From Contendibacter sp049290615 (lineage in GTDB: Bacteria; Pseudomonadota; Gammaproteobacteria; Competibacterales; Competibacteraceae): a DNA stretch of 64,000 nucleotides. Shown one piece after another: positions 34,897 to 43,097 of this stretch. How positions within the stretch are numbered: position 1 is the first letter of the stretch; the number at the start of each line of letters is the position of its first letter. The notes beneath the pieces were generated by a model. The model was given only the letters and a program-made list of their open reading frames with translations. It searched no databases and was not told the origin of the DNA. The position numbers and the translations under genes are program-made. The stretch lies in the NCBI GenBank assembly GCA_049290615.1, contig JBATNZ010000008.1, positions 9,520-73,519 on the forward strand, given 5' to 3'.

Positions 34897-35900
34897 AAAT
34901 TCTGGTCACGGGCAGCGCCGGCTTCATCGGCGCGGCGCTCTCGCTGCGACTGTTGGAACGCGGCGACGAGGTCGTCGGCTTCGACAACCTGAACGACTAT
35001 TACGACGTGAAGCTGAAGCAGGCGCGACTGGCCCGCCTGCGGGCGCATTCTGGTTTCGCCGACGTTCGGGCCAGCCTGGAGGATCGGGCGGCGCTGACCG
35101 AAACCTTCGCCCGCCACCGGCCGCAACGGGTGGTGAATCTGGCGGCGCAGGCCGGGGTGCGCTATTCGCTGCAAAATCCCCACGCCTACGTCGATTCCAA
35201 TCTGGTCGGCTTCATGAACATCCTCGAAGCCTGCCGCCATCACGGGGTCGAGCATCTGGTATACGCCTCGTCCAGTTCGGTGTACGGGGCCAACACCCGG
35301 ATGCCGTTCTCGGTCCACGACAACGTGGATCATCCGCTCAGCCTGTACGCGGCGACCAAGAAGGCGAACGAGTTAATGGCCCATACCTACAGCCATCTCT
35401 ATGGTCTGCCGACCACCGGCTTGCGGTTCTTCACCGTTTACGGCCCCTGGGGCCGACCGGACATGGCGTTGTTCCTGTTCACCCGCAGCATTCTGGCCGG
35501 CGAGCCCATCGACGTGTTCAACCATGGTCATCACCGGCGGGATTTCACCTACATTGACGACATCGTCGAGGGCGTAATCCGGGTGCTGGACCGGGTGGCG
35601 ACGTCCGATCTCGACTGGTCGAGCGACGCGCCAGATCCAGCCACCAGCCGCGCGCCGTACCGGCTGTACAACATCGGTAGCCACCGGCCGGTCGAACTGT
35701 TGCGCTATATCGAAGTGTTGGAGAAGTGCCTGGGCCGCAAAGCGGTCAAGAACCTGCTGCCGATGCAGTTGGGCGACGTGCCGGACACCTACGCCGATGT
35801 CGAGGCGCTGGTCCGGGATGTCAGCTACCAGCCGGCCACACTGATTGAGGAAGGCGTGGCCCGCTTCGTGGCCTGGTATCGGGAGTATTACCGGGTCTGA
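34893..35900 (+). CDS. NAD-dependent UDP-uronate 4-epimerase
   Basis: This 335-residue short-chain dehydrogenase/reductase starts with the NAD motif TGSAGFIGAALSLRL and carries the catalytic YAATKKAN (Tyr/Lys) with the upstream Ser triad in YASSSSVYG. The N-terminal FDNLNDYYDVKLKQARL and RFFTVYGPWGRPDMALFLF patterns resemble UDP-glucuronate 4-epimerases (CapI/Wbp-type), which interconvert glucuronate and galacturonate forms. Coupled to the preceding dehydrogenase, it would supply an acidic sugar donor for a surface polysaccharide. It ends at a palindromic repeat shared with other sites. Confidence 0.86.
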   Translation: MKILVTGSAGFIGAALSLRLLERGDEVVGFDNLNDYYDVKLKQARLARLRAHSGFADVRASLEDRAALTETFARHRPQRVVNLAAQAGVRYSLQNPHAYVDSNLVGFMNILEACRHHGVEHLVYASSSSVYGANTRMPFSVHDNVDHPLSLYAATKKANELMAHTYSHLYGLPTTGLRFFTVYGPWGRPDMALFLFTRSILAGEPIDVFNHGHHRRDFTYIDDIVEGVIRVLDRVATSDLDWSSDAPDPATSRAPYRLYNIGSHRPVELLRYIEVLEKCLGRKAVKNLLPMQLGDVPDTYADVEALVRDVSYQPATLIEEGVARFVAWYREYYRV

Positions 35901-35901
35901 A

Positions 35902-35943
35902 CTCCCCTCTCCCGCCGGGAGATGGGCGGGTCGAAGGGAGAGG
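35902..35943. repeat. Diverged copy of the palindromic repeat between convergent genes
   Basis: CTCCCCTCTCCCGCCGGGAG begins the element and AAGGGAGAGG closes it, an inverted pair typical of the repeat family described at recD and leuS. The middle has diverged (ATGGGCGGGTCG). It fills most of the gap between the convergent epimerase gene and dnaQ, and could also act as a bidirectional hairpin. Confidence 0.6.
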
Positions 35944-35946
35944 CGC

Positions 35947-36675
35947 TCACATCGTTTCCAGCCGCTTCCACACGCACGGCCCGCCACCGCTCTGGTCCAG
36001 CATCTCCAGATAGCGCGCATGAGCGGCGCATTCCTCGGCGTCGGCGCGGATCACCGGTAGTGGCGGACGGTTCCGGGGTAAGGCCGTGTGTTGGGCATTC
36101 CCATTCTGCTCCGTCGCCGCGCCGGCGGTCTCCCGGACGAACAGTGAATCCTGCTGGCGGGTCATTGCCAGATAGACGTCGGCCAGGATTTCGGCGTCCA
36201 GCAAGGCGCCGTGCAGGGTACGCTGGGAGTCGTCGATGTTATAGCGCTTGCACAGCGCATCCAGGCTGTTGCGTTGGCCCGGATGGCGCCGCCGGGCCAT
36301 CAACAGAGTATCCTCGACCGTGCAGAGTTGTTCCAGCGGCATCTGGCCGCGCCCGCACCGCCGCAGTTCGTGGTTGAGAAACCCCAGATCGAACGGCGCA
36401 TTGTGAATGATCAGTTCGGCGTCCCGAACGAAGTTCAGAAACTCGTCAGCGATATCGGGGAAGCGCGGCTGACTGGCGAGAAAGTCGTTGGTGATGCCAT
36501 GGACCCGGATGGCCTCCCCGTCGATGACACGGTCGGGTTGCAGGTAGACATGAAACTGGCGGCGGGTCAGCCGCCGGTTTAGCAGTTCGATGCAGCCAAT
36601 TTCAATGACCCGGTGTCCCTGCGTGGGATCGAGACCCGTGGTTTCGGTGTCGAGGACGATTTGGCGTTCGTTCAT
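35947..36675 (-). CDS. dnaQ: DNA polymerase III epsilon subunit
   Basis: This 242-residue DEDDh proofreading exonuclease contains Exo I VLDTETTGLD, Exo II in IIHNAPFDLGFL, and Exo III with HGALLDAEILADVY, plus RVIEIGCIELLNRRLT. E. coli epsilon is 243 residues. The C-terminal tail that binds the alpha subunit is present but poorly conserved. It follows rnhA by 3 bases on the same strand, as in Pseudomonas. Confidence 0.96.
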   Translation of the reverse strand: MNERQIVLDTETTGLDPTQGHRVIEIGCIELLNRRLTRRQFHVYLQPDRVIDGEAIRVHGITNDFLASQPRFPDIADEFLNFVRDAELIIHNAPFDLGFLNHELRRCGRGQMPLEQLCTVEDTLLMARRRHPGQRNSLDALCKRYNIDDSQRTLHGALLDAEILADVYLAMTRQQDSLFVRETAGAATEQNGNAQHTALPRNRPPLPVIRADAEECAAHARYLEMLDQSGGGPCVWKRLETM

Positions 36676-36678
36676 GGG

Positions 36679-37176
36679 CTATTGCTCACCTTGGATTCTG
36701 GTCAATTTCAACTGGCCGAGCGCAGCCTTGGCCAGTTGATCCATCCGCTCGTTCTCGGGATGGCCGCTATGGCCGCGCACCCATTGCCACTCGACCTGGT
36801 GCGGGGCCAGAGCCGCTTCCAGCCGCTGCCAGAGATCCACGTTCTTGACCGGCTGGCGGTCGGCGGTCTTCCAACCGCGCCGCTTCCAGGCCGCCAGCCA
36901 TTCGGTGATACCTTTCATCACATACTGACTGTCGGTGCAAATGCATGCCCGCATCGGCCGTTGCAACGCTTCCAAACCGTGGATTACCGCCAGCAGTTCC
37001 ATGCGGTTGTTGGTAGTGGCTGGCTCGGCACCGGACAGTTCCTTTTCATGCCCCCGGTAGCGCAGCAGTACGCCCCAGCCGCCCGGTCCGGGATTGCCGG
37101 AACAGGCGCCGTCGGTGAACAGGATCACCCCGTCCTGCTCGGGGGCGGGTTCCGCCACCTTATTTTTATCGTTCAT
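36679..37176 (-). CDS. rnhA: Ribonuclease HI
   Basis: This enzyme cleaves RNA in RNA-DNA hybrids. The 165-residue product has FTDGACSGNPGPGGWGVLL with the first catalytic Asp, NNRMELLAVI with the Glu, TDSQYVMKG with the second Asp, and WVRGHSGHPENERMDQLAK. I use the ATG at 37176, which gives a short polar N-terminal lead (MNDKNKVAEPAPEQDG); a frame extending 66 codons further upstream is not family-like. It is followed immediately by dnaQ. Confidence 0.96.
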   Translation of the reverse strand: MNDKNKVAEPAPEQDGVILFTDGACSGNPGPGGWGVLLRYRGHEKELSGAEPATTNNRMELLAVIHGLEALQRPMRACICTDSQYVMKGITEWLAAWKRRGWKTADRQPVKNVDLWQRLEAALAPHQVEWQWVRGHSGHPENERMDQLAKAALGQLKLTRIQGEQ

Positions 37177-37499
37177 GATGCTCCTCGATGTTTCAGGGAT
37201 GGCCGGGGCAGGATTCAGGCAGAGACGCTCTCGCCCGATGCGCCAGCCTACCCTGGATTGTGGAATGATAACCGCTCTAACCTTCGGGGAGACTATGGCG
37301 GTCATAGTCTCCTTCCATGGCCAAATCGCGCCGTTCCAGTGGCATCCTGGACAGCTTGATGATAACCTTGGCACTTATGGTGAAACCGGTCCCGCAAGGG
37401 GCGTTTCTGGTCATCAACCCGCGCGGACGGCAGCGAACCCGCTTCTATCCGGCGGCTCGTCAAGCCCACGGCATCCAAGAACCATAGGAGAGTCTATCG
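37177..37499. other. Divergent intergenic region between rnhA and pckG
   Basis: These 323 bases should carry the promoters of both rnhA-dnaQ and pckG. The distinctive object is a perfect inverted repeat at 37288-37312. A GGAGAG ribosome-binding site for pckG lies at the right end. I found no open frame with protein-like features and could not define a sigma70 promoter with confidence. Confidence 0.5.
37288..37312. promoter_or_regulatory. Perfect 10-bp inverted repeat upstream of pckG
   Basis: GGAGACTATG and CATAGTCTCC form a perfect 10-base-pair stem with a 5-base loop. It is about 188 bases before the pckG start and 112 bases before the rnhA start. There is no T-run, so it does not look like an intrinsic terminator. 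It could be an operator or a 5'-UTR structure. Confidence 0.5.
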
Positions 37500-39353
37500 A
37501 TGGCAATTGTTCATGATGGGAAAAACCGGACTAGCAACGCCAAGTTGTTGAAATGGGTGGACGAGATAGCCGCCTTGGCCCAGCCTGATCGCGTCGTCTG
37601 GTGCGACGGCTCGGAGGAGGAGTATCAACGTCTATGCGCCGAAATGGTCGCTGCTGGAACTTTCACCAAACTGAATTCGGAGAAGCGGCCCAACTCCTAT
37701 CTCGCCCGGTCGCATCCGTCCGACGTGGCGCGGGTTGAAGATCGCACCTTCATTTGCAGCCTGAAAAAAGAGGATGCCGGTCCGACCAACAATTGGGCGC
37801 CGCCGGATGAAATGCGGGCGCAGTTGAAAGAACTGATGAACGGCTGCATGAAGGGCCGCACCCTGTATGTCATTCCCTTCAGCATGGGTCCCATCGGTAG
37901 CCCGATTGCGCAGATCGGCATTGAGATTACCGATTCGGCTTATGTCGTGGTCAACATGAAGATCATGACGCGCATGGGCCAGAAGGTGCTCGACGCGCTG
38001 GGCAGCGATGGGTTCTTCGTGCCGTGCGTTCATTCGGTGGGCGCGCCGCTGGCCCCCGGTCAGAAAGATGTGCCGTGGCCGTGCGAGCCGGACATCGGCC
38101 GCAAAGCCATCGTGCATTTCCCCGAAACCCGCGAAATCTGGTCCTACGGTTCAGGCTATGGCGGCAATGCGCTGCTGGGCAAGAAGTGCCTGGCGCTGCG
38201 CATCGCTTCGTCCATGGCCCGCGACGAAGGCTGGCTGGCCGAGCACATGCTGATCCTCGGTCTCGAATCGCCCAAGGGCGAGAAGACCTATGTCGCGGCG
38301 GCTTTCCCCAGCGCCTGCGGCAAGACCAACCTCGCCATGATCGTCCCGCCCAAGGGCTTCGGCAATTGGAAAGCGTTGACCGTCGGCGACGACATCGCCT
38401 GGATCAAGCCCACCGCCGATGGCACGCTGCGCGCCATCAATCCCGAGGCCGGATTCTTCGGCGTCGCGCCGGGAACCTCCTACGACTCCAACCCCATGGC
38501 GATGGAATCGTGCAAGGAGAACTCCATCTTCACCAATGTCGTGCTGACTGACGACGGCGATGTGTGGTGGGAAGGCATGGGCGTGGCCGCGCCGGCGCAC
38601 GGTATCGACTGGCAGGGCAATGACTGGACCCCGGACTGCGGTCGGTTGGGCGCGCATGCCAACTCCCGCTTTACCGCGCCCGCCTCGCAATGCCCGACCA
38701 TCGACCCGGCTTGGGAAGATCCCGCGGGTGTGCCGATCTCGGCCTTTATCTTCGGCGGTCGCTTGTCCAAGACCTTCCCGCTGGTGTATCAATCCTTCGA
38801 CTGGAATCATGGCGTGTTCATGGCGGCCACCATGGGTTCGGAAGCCACCGCGGCGGCTATCGGCGTGACCGGCATCCGGCGCGACCCCTTTGCCATGCTG
38901 CCATTCTGCGGCTACAACATGGCGAGCTACTGGGGCCACTGGATCAACATGGGCAAGAAGCCGGGGCTCAAGCTGCCCATGATCTTCCGCACCAACTGGT
39001 TCCGCAAAGGTCCGGATGGCAAGTTCGTGTGGCCGGGCTACGGTCAGAACATGCGGGTCCTCAAGTGGATCGTGGAACGCGTCAATGGTCAGGTCGGCGC
39101 CGTGGAAAGCTCGTTCGGGTTGATGCCGCGCTACGAGGATCTGGACCTGCAAGGGCTGGATTTCTCCAAGGAGCAGTTTGAAACCATCACCAGCATCAAG
39201 CGTGACGAGGCGCTGAGCGAAATCGAGGAGATCAAGGGCTTCTTCGCCAAATTCGGCGCGCAATTGCCACCGGAACTTGAAAAGCAGCGCCAGGAGTTCG
39301 GGAAGCGTGCCGAGAAAGCCCCCGAGGTGTGGCACGCCGTCGAGGCGGCCTGA
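37500..39353 (+). CDS. pckG: Phosphoenolpyruvate carboxykinase (GTP)
   Basis: This enzyme interconverts oxaloacetate plus GTP with PEP plus CO2 and GDP, at the anaplerosis/gluconeogenesis node. The 617-residue product is the GTP class rather than the ATP PckA class, shown by the P-loop FPSACGKTNLAM (residues about 269-280), the region ESPKGEKTYV just before it, and WVNRFRKG-like FRTNWFRKGPDGKFVWPG near the C-terminus. It stands alone with its own terminator, so it is probably independently regulated. A GTP PEPCK is less usual in Gammaproteobacteria, and is reported for glycogen-accumulating lineages. Confidence 0.97.
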   Translation: MAIVHDGKNRTSNAKLLKWVDEIAALAQPDRVVWCDGSEEEYQRLCAEMVAAGTFTKLNSEKRPNSYLARSHPSDVARVEDRTFICSLKKEDAGPTNNWAPPDEMRAQLKELMNGCMKGRTLYVIPFSMGPIGSPIAQIGIEITDSAYVVVNMKIMTRMGQKVLDALGSDGFFVPCVHSVGAPLAPGQKDVPWPCEPDIGRKAIVHFPETREIWSYGSGYGGNALLGKKCLALRIASSMARDEGWLAEHMLILGLESPKGEKTYVAAAFPSACGKTNLAMIVPPKGFGNWKALTVGDDIAWIKPTADGTLRAINPEAGFFGVAPGTSYDSNPMAMESCKENSIFTNVVLTDDGDVWWEGMGVAAPAHGIDWQGNDWTPDCGRLGAHANSRFTAPASQCPTIDPAWEDPAGVPISAFIFGGRLSKTFPLVYQSFDWNHGVFMAATMGSEATAAAIGVTGIRRDPFAMLPFCGYNMASYWGHWINMGKKPGLKLPMIFRTNWFRKGPDGKFVWPGYGQNMRVLKWIVERVNGQVGAVESSFGLMPRYEDLDLQGLDFSKEQFETITSIKRDEALSEIEEIKGFFAKFGAQLPPELEKQRQEFGKRAEKAPEVWHAVEAA

Positions 39354-39363
39354 ACTCCAGGTA

Positions 39364-39387
39364 AGCGTGGACCATCAAAACCACGCT
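39364..39387 (+). other. Small hairpin after pckG
   Basis: AGCGTGG and CCACGCT pair across a 10-base loop just after the pckG stop. It is followed by a stronger terminator hairpin at 39404-39431. Confidence 0.5.
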
Positions 39388-39403
39388 CTTAGGAGTTAAC
39401 CAT

Positions 39404-39431
39404 AAAAAAGCCGGCGCAAGCCGGCTTTTTT
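39404..39431 (+). terminator. Strong intrinsic terminator of pckG
   Basis: AAAAAAGCCGGC, a GCAA tetraloop, and GCCGGCTTTTTT make a perfect 12-base-pair stem with a U-run. Because the A-run is symmetrical it could stop transcription from either strand. Confidence 0.93.
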
Positions 39432-39533
39432 GGGGCGCTTGCGTTTACCCGCCTTGCCGGAATGCCGTAAAAACCACGTTCGGCGCCTTGTTCGATTTCA
39501 ACCCTGTTTTGATTTAGCCCACCGGATTCAACC

Positions 39534-40076
39534 ATGATTCCAGTCCCCACGTTTCCGATACCTTCCCGCTACACAAAATTCCGTGGGCTGTTCTGGCTCA
39601 CTGCGCTGGTCCTGCTTGTGGCGGGCAGCGCCCGGGCTGGTCTCTTCGAAGAAGGTGACATTCTGATGGTGCAAGCGGCGCCAGGAGTCATTCATTTCAA
39701 CTCCGATCCCGAACACGCCGATTACTCCTGGCTGGTCGGCCTGGAGTGGCAATCCCCCTCGCGCTGGCTGGTGGGTGCGGCCTACTTCAACAACAGCTTC
39801 GACCAGAAGTGCGAGTACATCTACTTTGGGAAATCCTGGTCGCTGGACTTTGTCAGCGACAGCGAGTTGTTCAAGAACCTGTATTTCAAGCTGACCGGCG
39901 GTATCCTGCTCGGTTACAAGGAACCTTACGAGGACAAAATTCCATTCAATAATAACGGGGTGGCGCCGGGCGTCGCGCCGACGCTGGGCTATAAATTCGG
40001 GGATTTCAACGTGCAGATGAATCTGCTCGGCGGAGCGGGCATTATGTTCACCTTCGGCTACGACCTCCTCAAGTAG
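39534..40076 (+). CDS. PagP-like outer-membrane beta-barrel protein
   Basis: The 180-residue product has an N-terminal signal peptide (WLTALVLLVAGSARA, cleavage near residue 35) followed by a short barrel-like sequence of alternating aromatic residues: YSWLVGLEWQSPSRWLVGAAY, NSFDQKCEYIYFGKSW, FKLTGGILLGYKEPYEDKIP and LGYKFGDFNVQMNLLGGAG. This resembles the family annotated in Pseudomonas as small PagP-like barrel proteins (sometimes mislabelled as sn-glycerol-3-phosphate transporters). Whether it has acyltransferase activity cannot be seen. It precedes the envelope-glycan block by 32 bases. Confidence 0.7.
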   Translation: MIPVPTFPIPSRYTKFRGLFWLTALVLLVAGSARAGLFEEGDILMVQAAPGVIHFNSDPEHADYSWLVGLEWQSPSRWLVGAAYFNNSFDQKCEYIYFGKSWSLDFVSDSELFKNLYFKLTGGILLGYKEPYEDKIPFNNNGVAPGVAPTLGYKFGDFNVQMNLLGGAGIMFTFGYDLLK

Positions 40077-40108
40077 TCAAATAGAATTCCTTGGGCTGGT
40101 TAACGAGC

Positions 40109-42130
40109 ATGTTTAAGGGCGCGGCGGGGCCGGCAAGGTTTGCAAATCCCTCATCAAGCAAGCTCCGCTTCATTCTTGCCAGTCTGCTGACACTTGCCAT
40201 CGATCTGGCAATATTGAATCTCAGCTACCGCCAAGGTTTCTCGTTCAGTTTCTGCCATATCACAAGCTTTCTGGCGGCATCCGGAACCGGCTATTTTCTA
40301 AACTCCATCTGGTTTCATAAAGATACGACTCGGCCCGCCATAAAGCGATTCGTAAATTTTATCATCACGACATTATTGATACTGTTTCTACGCGGAGGAA
40401 TCCTGACTTCTTTAACAAGATCAGGATTTTTTACACTCGAAGCGACCATGATTTTCTGTGCCACCATTTCTGCCGTATGCAGCTATCTCGGCAATATTTA
40501 TTTTATTTTTTCGCCGAAACCCAGCCCTTCCGAATCCGGATTAAATCAGCATCATCTTGCCATCATTTTGATTATCTATTCAGTTGCCTTGCGTTTTTTT
40601 TATTTAGGATCACCGGAACTATTCTACGAAGAAGCTTATTATTGGAACTATGCAAAGCATCTGGATATCGGGTATCTCGATCATCCACCGATGGTGGCCT
40701 GGATTATAGGGTTATTTACCAAATTGATGGGAGACAACGAGTTTGCCGTCCGGTTTGGCGCCTTTTCATGTTGGTTAATTACGGCCTATTTCTCCTTTAG
40801 ACTGACTTATAAAGTTCATGAAAGATTCAGAGCCAGCCAAGCCGTTCTGCTGATTGCGACATTACCCGTTTACTTCGCAGTCGGATTAGCCATGACCCCC
40901 GACCCCCCGCTGGTAGCCTGTTGGGCGGCGGCGCTTTATTATTTTCATCAGGCGTTGATCCATGAGCGGCGCATGGCTTGGACAGGAGTAGGAGTTTCCA
41001 TCGGGCTGGGCATGCTTGCGAAATACACCATCGTCTTGCTCGGCCCCGCCGCTCTATTATTCATTTTTATTGATCGCCATGCCAGGAAATGGCTATTTCG
41101 ACCGGAGCCTTATCTTGCCGTCTTCATTGCCGTCGTTCTATTTTCACCGGTTATCGTTTGGAACGCCGGGCACGAATGGGTCTCATTTTTTTATCAAAGC
41201 CGTGACAGGATGGCCGAACGCTTTGAGTTTTCCCTGCCTTACTTTATATTCAGCATAATCCTGATCATAACACCGACGGGATTCCTTTCAGTGATCGTAA
41301 TTACTTTATACAGAAGAGCGGTCATCTTCAGGGATGATGTCGTATCCGGGGATACAACTTCCAACAGCATGAATCGCAGCTATTTTCTGCTCCTGATACT
41401 CACTTTATTTCCAGTTGCCGTTTTCTTGACGTTGAGTTTGTTCAAAGAAACCAAATTTCATTGGACGGCTCCCTGCTGGCTGGGCATTATTCCCTACATG
41501 GCCTCCATCGCCAATCGTAATCCGCAATCCAGTGGTAACAAACTGGTTGAATGGAGCCGGCGCGCATGGCCGGCGACCATTGTGATCTGTTTGGTCTGCT
41601 ATGGCGCTGCCTTGCATTATCTAAGCCTGGGGTTTCCCGGCATTGGTTATTCGAAAAATTTATATTTGCTCGGATGGCAAGGTTTTGGGCGTGAAATTCA
41701 AGCACTGGTCGAACAGATCGAGCGCGAAACCGACGATAAAATATTGGTGGTTGGCATGGATAGAAATAGAATCGCCAGCGGACTCGCGTTTTATCGAACC
41801 AAGGCCATCGAAGCCTCGAATGAACGGATTGGCCGCGAACCGGCGTTCCAAACCTCCAGTTGGCATCTGTTCGGCGGGAAAAGCCTGATGTACGAATACT
41901 GGTTTCCCATCGAACAGCAGAATAACAAAACCATGCTGCTGGTTAGCCGGAGCATTGCCAACCTGACCAGCGACGATGTCCGCTTACGCGTGCGACAAGC
42001 GGGAGATATCAAGGAGACAACGGTCTGGAAAAACGGCAAGCCAGCGGGTCTTTATTACTACCGCCTGGTGAAAGGCTATCGAAACCAGCAGCTTGAATAC
42101 AATACGCCATCGGCCACATCCAGTGATTGA
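40109..42130 (+). CDS. GtrA domain fused to ArnT-like GT83 glycosyltransferase
   Basis: The protein is 673 residues from the ATG at 40109 (an upstream TTG is also in frame). Residues about 18-138 form a four-helix GtrA-type domain (SLLTLAIDLAI, ASGTGYFLNSIWFHKD), a family thought to flip lipid-linked sugars. From residue about 150 it is a GT-C transferase of the PMT/ArnT type, with the first luminal loop YEEAYYWNYAKHLDIGYLDHPP and a later FKETKFHWTAPCW. The C-terminal 170 residues are soluble. Base composition is less GC-rich than pckG or arn. The fusion suggests a flippase joined to its own glycosyltransferase. Confidence 0.82.
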   Translation: MFKGAAGPARFANPSSSKLRFILASLLTLAIDLAILNLSYRQGFSFSFCHITSFLAASGTGYFLNSIWFHKDTTRPAIKRFVNFIITTLLILFLRGGILTSLTRSGFFTLEATMIFCATISAVCSYLGNIYFIFSPKPSPSESGLNQHHLAIILIIYSVALRFFYLGSPELFYEEAYYWNYAKHLDIGYLDHPPMVAWIIGLFTKLMGDNEFAVRFGAFSCWLITAYFSFRLTYKVHERFRASQAVLLIATLPVYFAVGLAMTPDPPLVACWAAALYYFHQALIHERRMAWTGVGVSIGLGMLAKYTIVLLGPAALLFIFIDRHARKWLFRPEPYLAVFIAVVLFSPVIVWNAGHEWVSFFYQSRDRMAERFEFSLPYFIFSIILIITPTGFLSVIVITLYRRAVIFRDDVVSGDTTSNSMNRSYFLLLILTLFPVAVFLTLSLFKETKFHWTAPCWLGIIPYMASIANRNPQSSGNKLVEWSRRAWPATIVICLVCYGAALHYLSLGFPGIGYSKNLYLLGWQGFGREIQALVEQIERETDDKILVVGMDRNRIASGLAFYRTKAIEASNERIGREPAFQTSSWHLFGGKSLMYEYWFPIEQQNNKTMLLVSRSIANLTSDDVRLRVRQAGDIKETTVWKNGKPAGLYYYRLVKGYRNQQLEYNTPSATSSD

Positions 42131-43097
42131 TCCTTATCAAAGCCCCACGTCTGCCTTTAGGCACAGGATAAAATCCCTGATCTTTAAAAATTCGATCAAG
42201 CTATTGTTTCGAATCGTGGTGACCGCTTCGATTTTTATCATTATCCTGCGTTCCATTGATCTGGATCAGATATGGAAAACGCTACGGCAAGCCCGATTGG
42301 ACCTGCTGTTGGTGGCATTGCTCATGCAATTTGGCAGCACATCCCTATCGGCCTATCGCTGGCAACTGATCATGCACAACCTGCGATTCGGTCAATTTTT
42401 TTCTTTTTACTGGCGCAGTTACTTCAAGGCGTCGTTCTTCAATCAAGGATTGCCGACCAGTATTGGAGGCGATGCGCTCAAGGTACTCGATGTGGCTGGC
42501 CAGGGATTTCGCAAACGGGATGCTCTATACGGCATCATGCTGGATCGGATCACCGGCCTTGCCGCCCTGATGTGGCTAAATCTCACAGCGTATGAATTCG
42601 CTCCGAATCTGCTTCCAAGTCCAATTTATCACCTGACCCTGCTGCTCACGGTTGGCAGTCTAGCCGGCTTTGTGGTCGCCTCCTCCTTAAGGCATCTACC
42701 ATGGCTTGACACTTATCCTCGATTGAGGGTCATCCGAACCGTATCGGAAAGGCTGCATCAGGCTTTTCTGAACAATCGCATCCTGTTGATCGGGTCGTCA
42801 CTACTAATTCCCGTATTGGCCATGCTGAGTGTTTTCTCGACCGGTTTGGCCTTGGGCTTGCGCTATGATCTGGTAACCTATTTTATCATCGTGCCGCCGG
42901 CGATCTTTCTGACGATTATCCCTGTTTCGTTGGCGGGATGGGGTATACGGGAGGGTACTCTGGTGGCCTTGTTTTCCCTGATCGGCGCTGATAAGGCGAC
43001 CATTCTAACCATGTCAGTTCTCTATGGACTGATGCAGATCGGCGTGAGCCTACCCGGTTTCATTATCTATCTCAGCGGCCGCAAAAACCCGTTATGA
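42123..43097 (+). CDS. Lysylphosphatidylglycerol synthase TM-region/flippase-like protein
   Basis: This roughly 324-residue membrane protein has the PF03706 (LPG synthase transmembrane, YbhN/AglD) pattern: SFYWRSYFKASFFNQGLPTS, GGDALKVLDVAGQG, MLDRITGLAAL and the C-terminal IIPVSLAGWGIREGTLVALF. Such proteins are linked to lipid or lipid-linked-sugar handling at membranes. I choose the GTG at 42123, which overlaps the end of the GtrA fusion gene; an upstream TTG (42093) is the alternative. It overlaps the next gene by four bases. Confidence 0.78.
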   Translation: MIDPYQSPTSAFRHRIKSLIFKNSIKLLFRIVVTASIFIIILRSIDLDQIWKTLRQARLDLLLVALLMQFGSTSLSAYRWQLIMHNLRFGQFFSFYWRSYFKASFFNQGLPTSIGGDALKVLDVAGQGFRKRDALYGIMLDRITGLAALMWLNLTAYEFAPNLLPSPIYHLTLLLTVGSLAGFVVASSLRHLPWLDTYPRLRVIRTVSERLHQAFLNNRILLIGSSLLIPVLAMLSVFSTGLALGLRYDLVTYFIIVPPAIFLTIIPVSLAGWGIREGTLVALFSLIGADKATILTMSVLYGLMQIGVSLPGFIIYLSGRKNPL

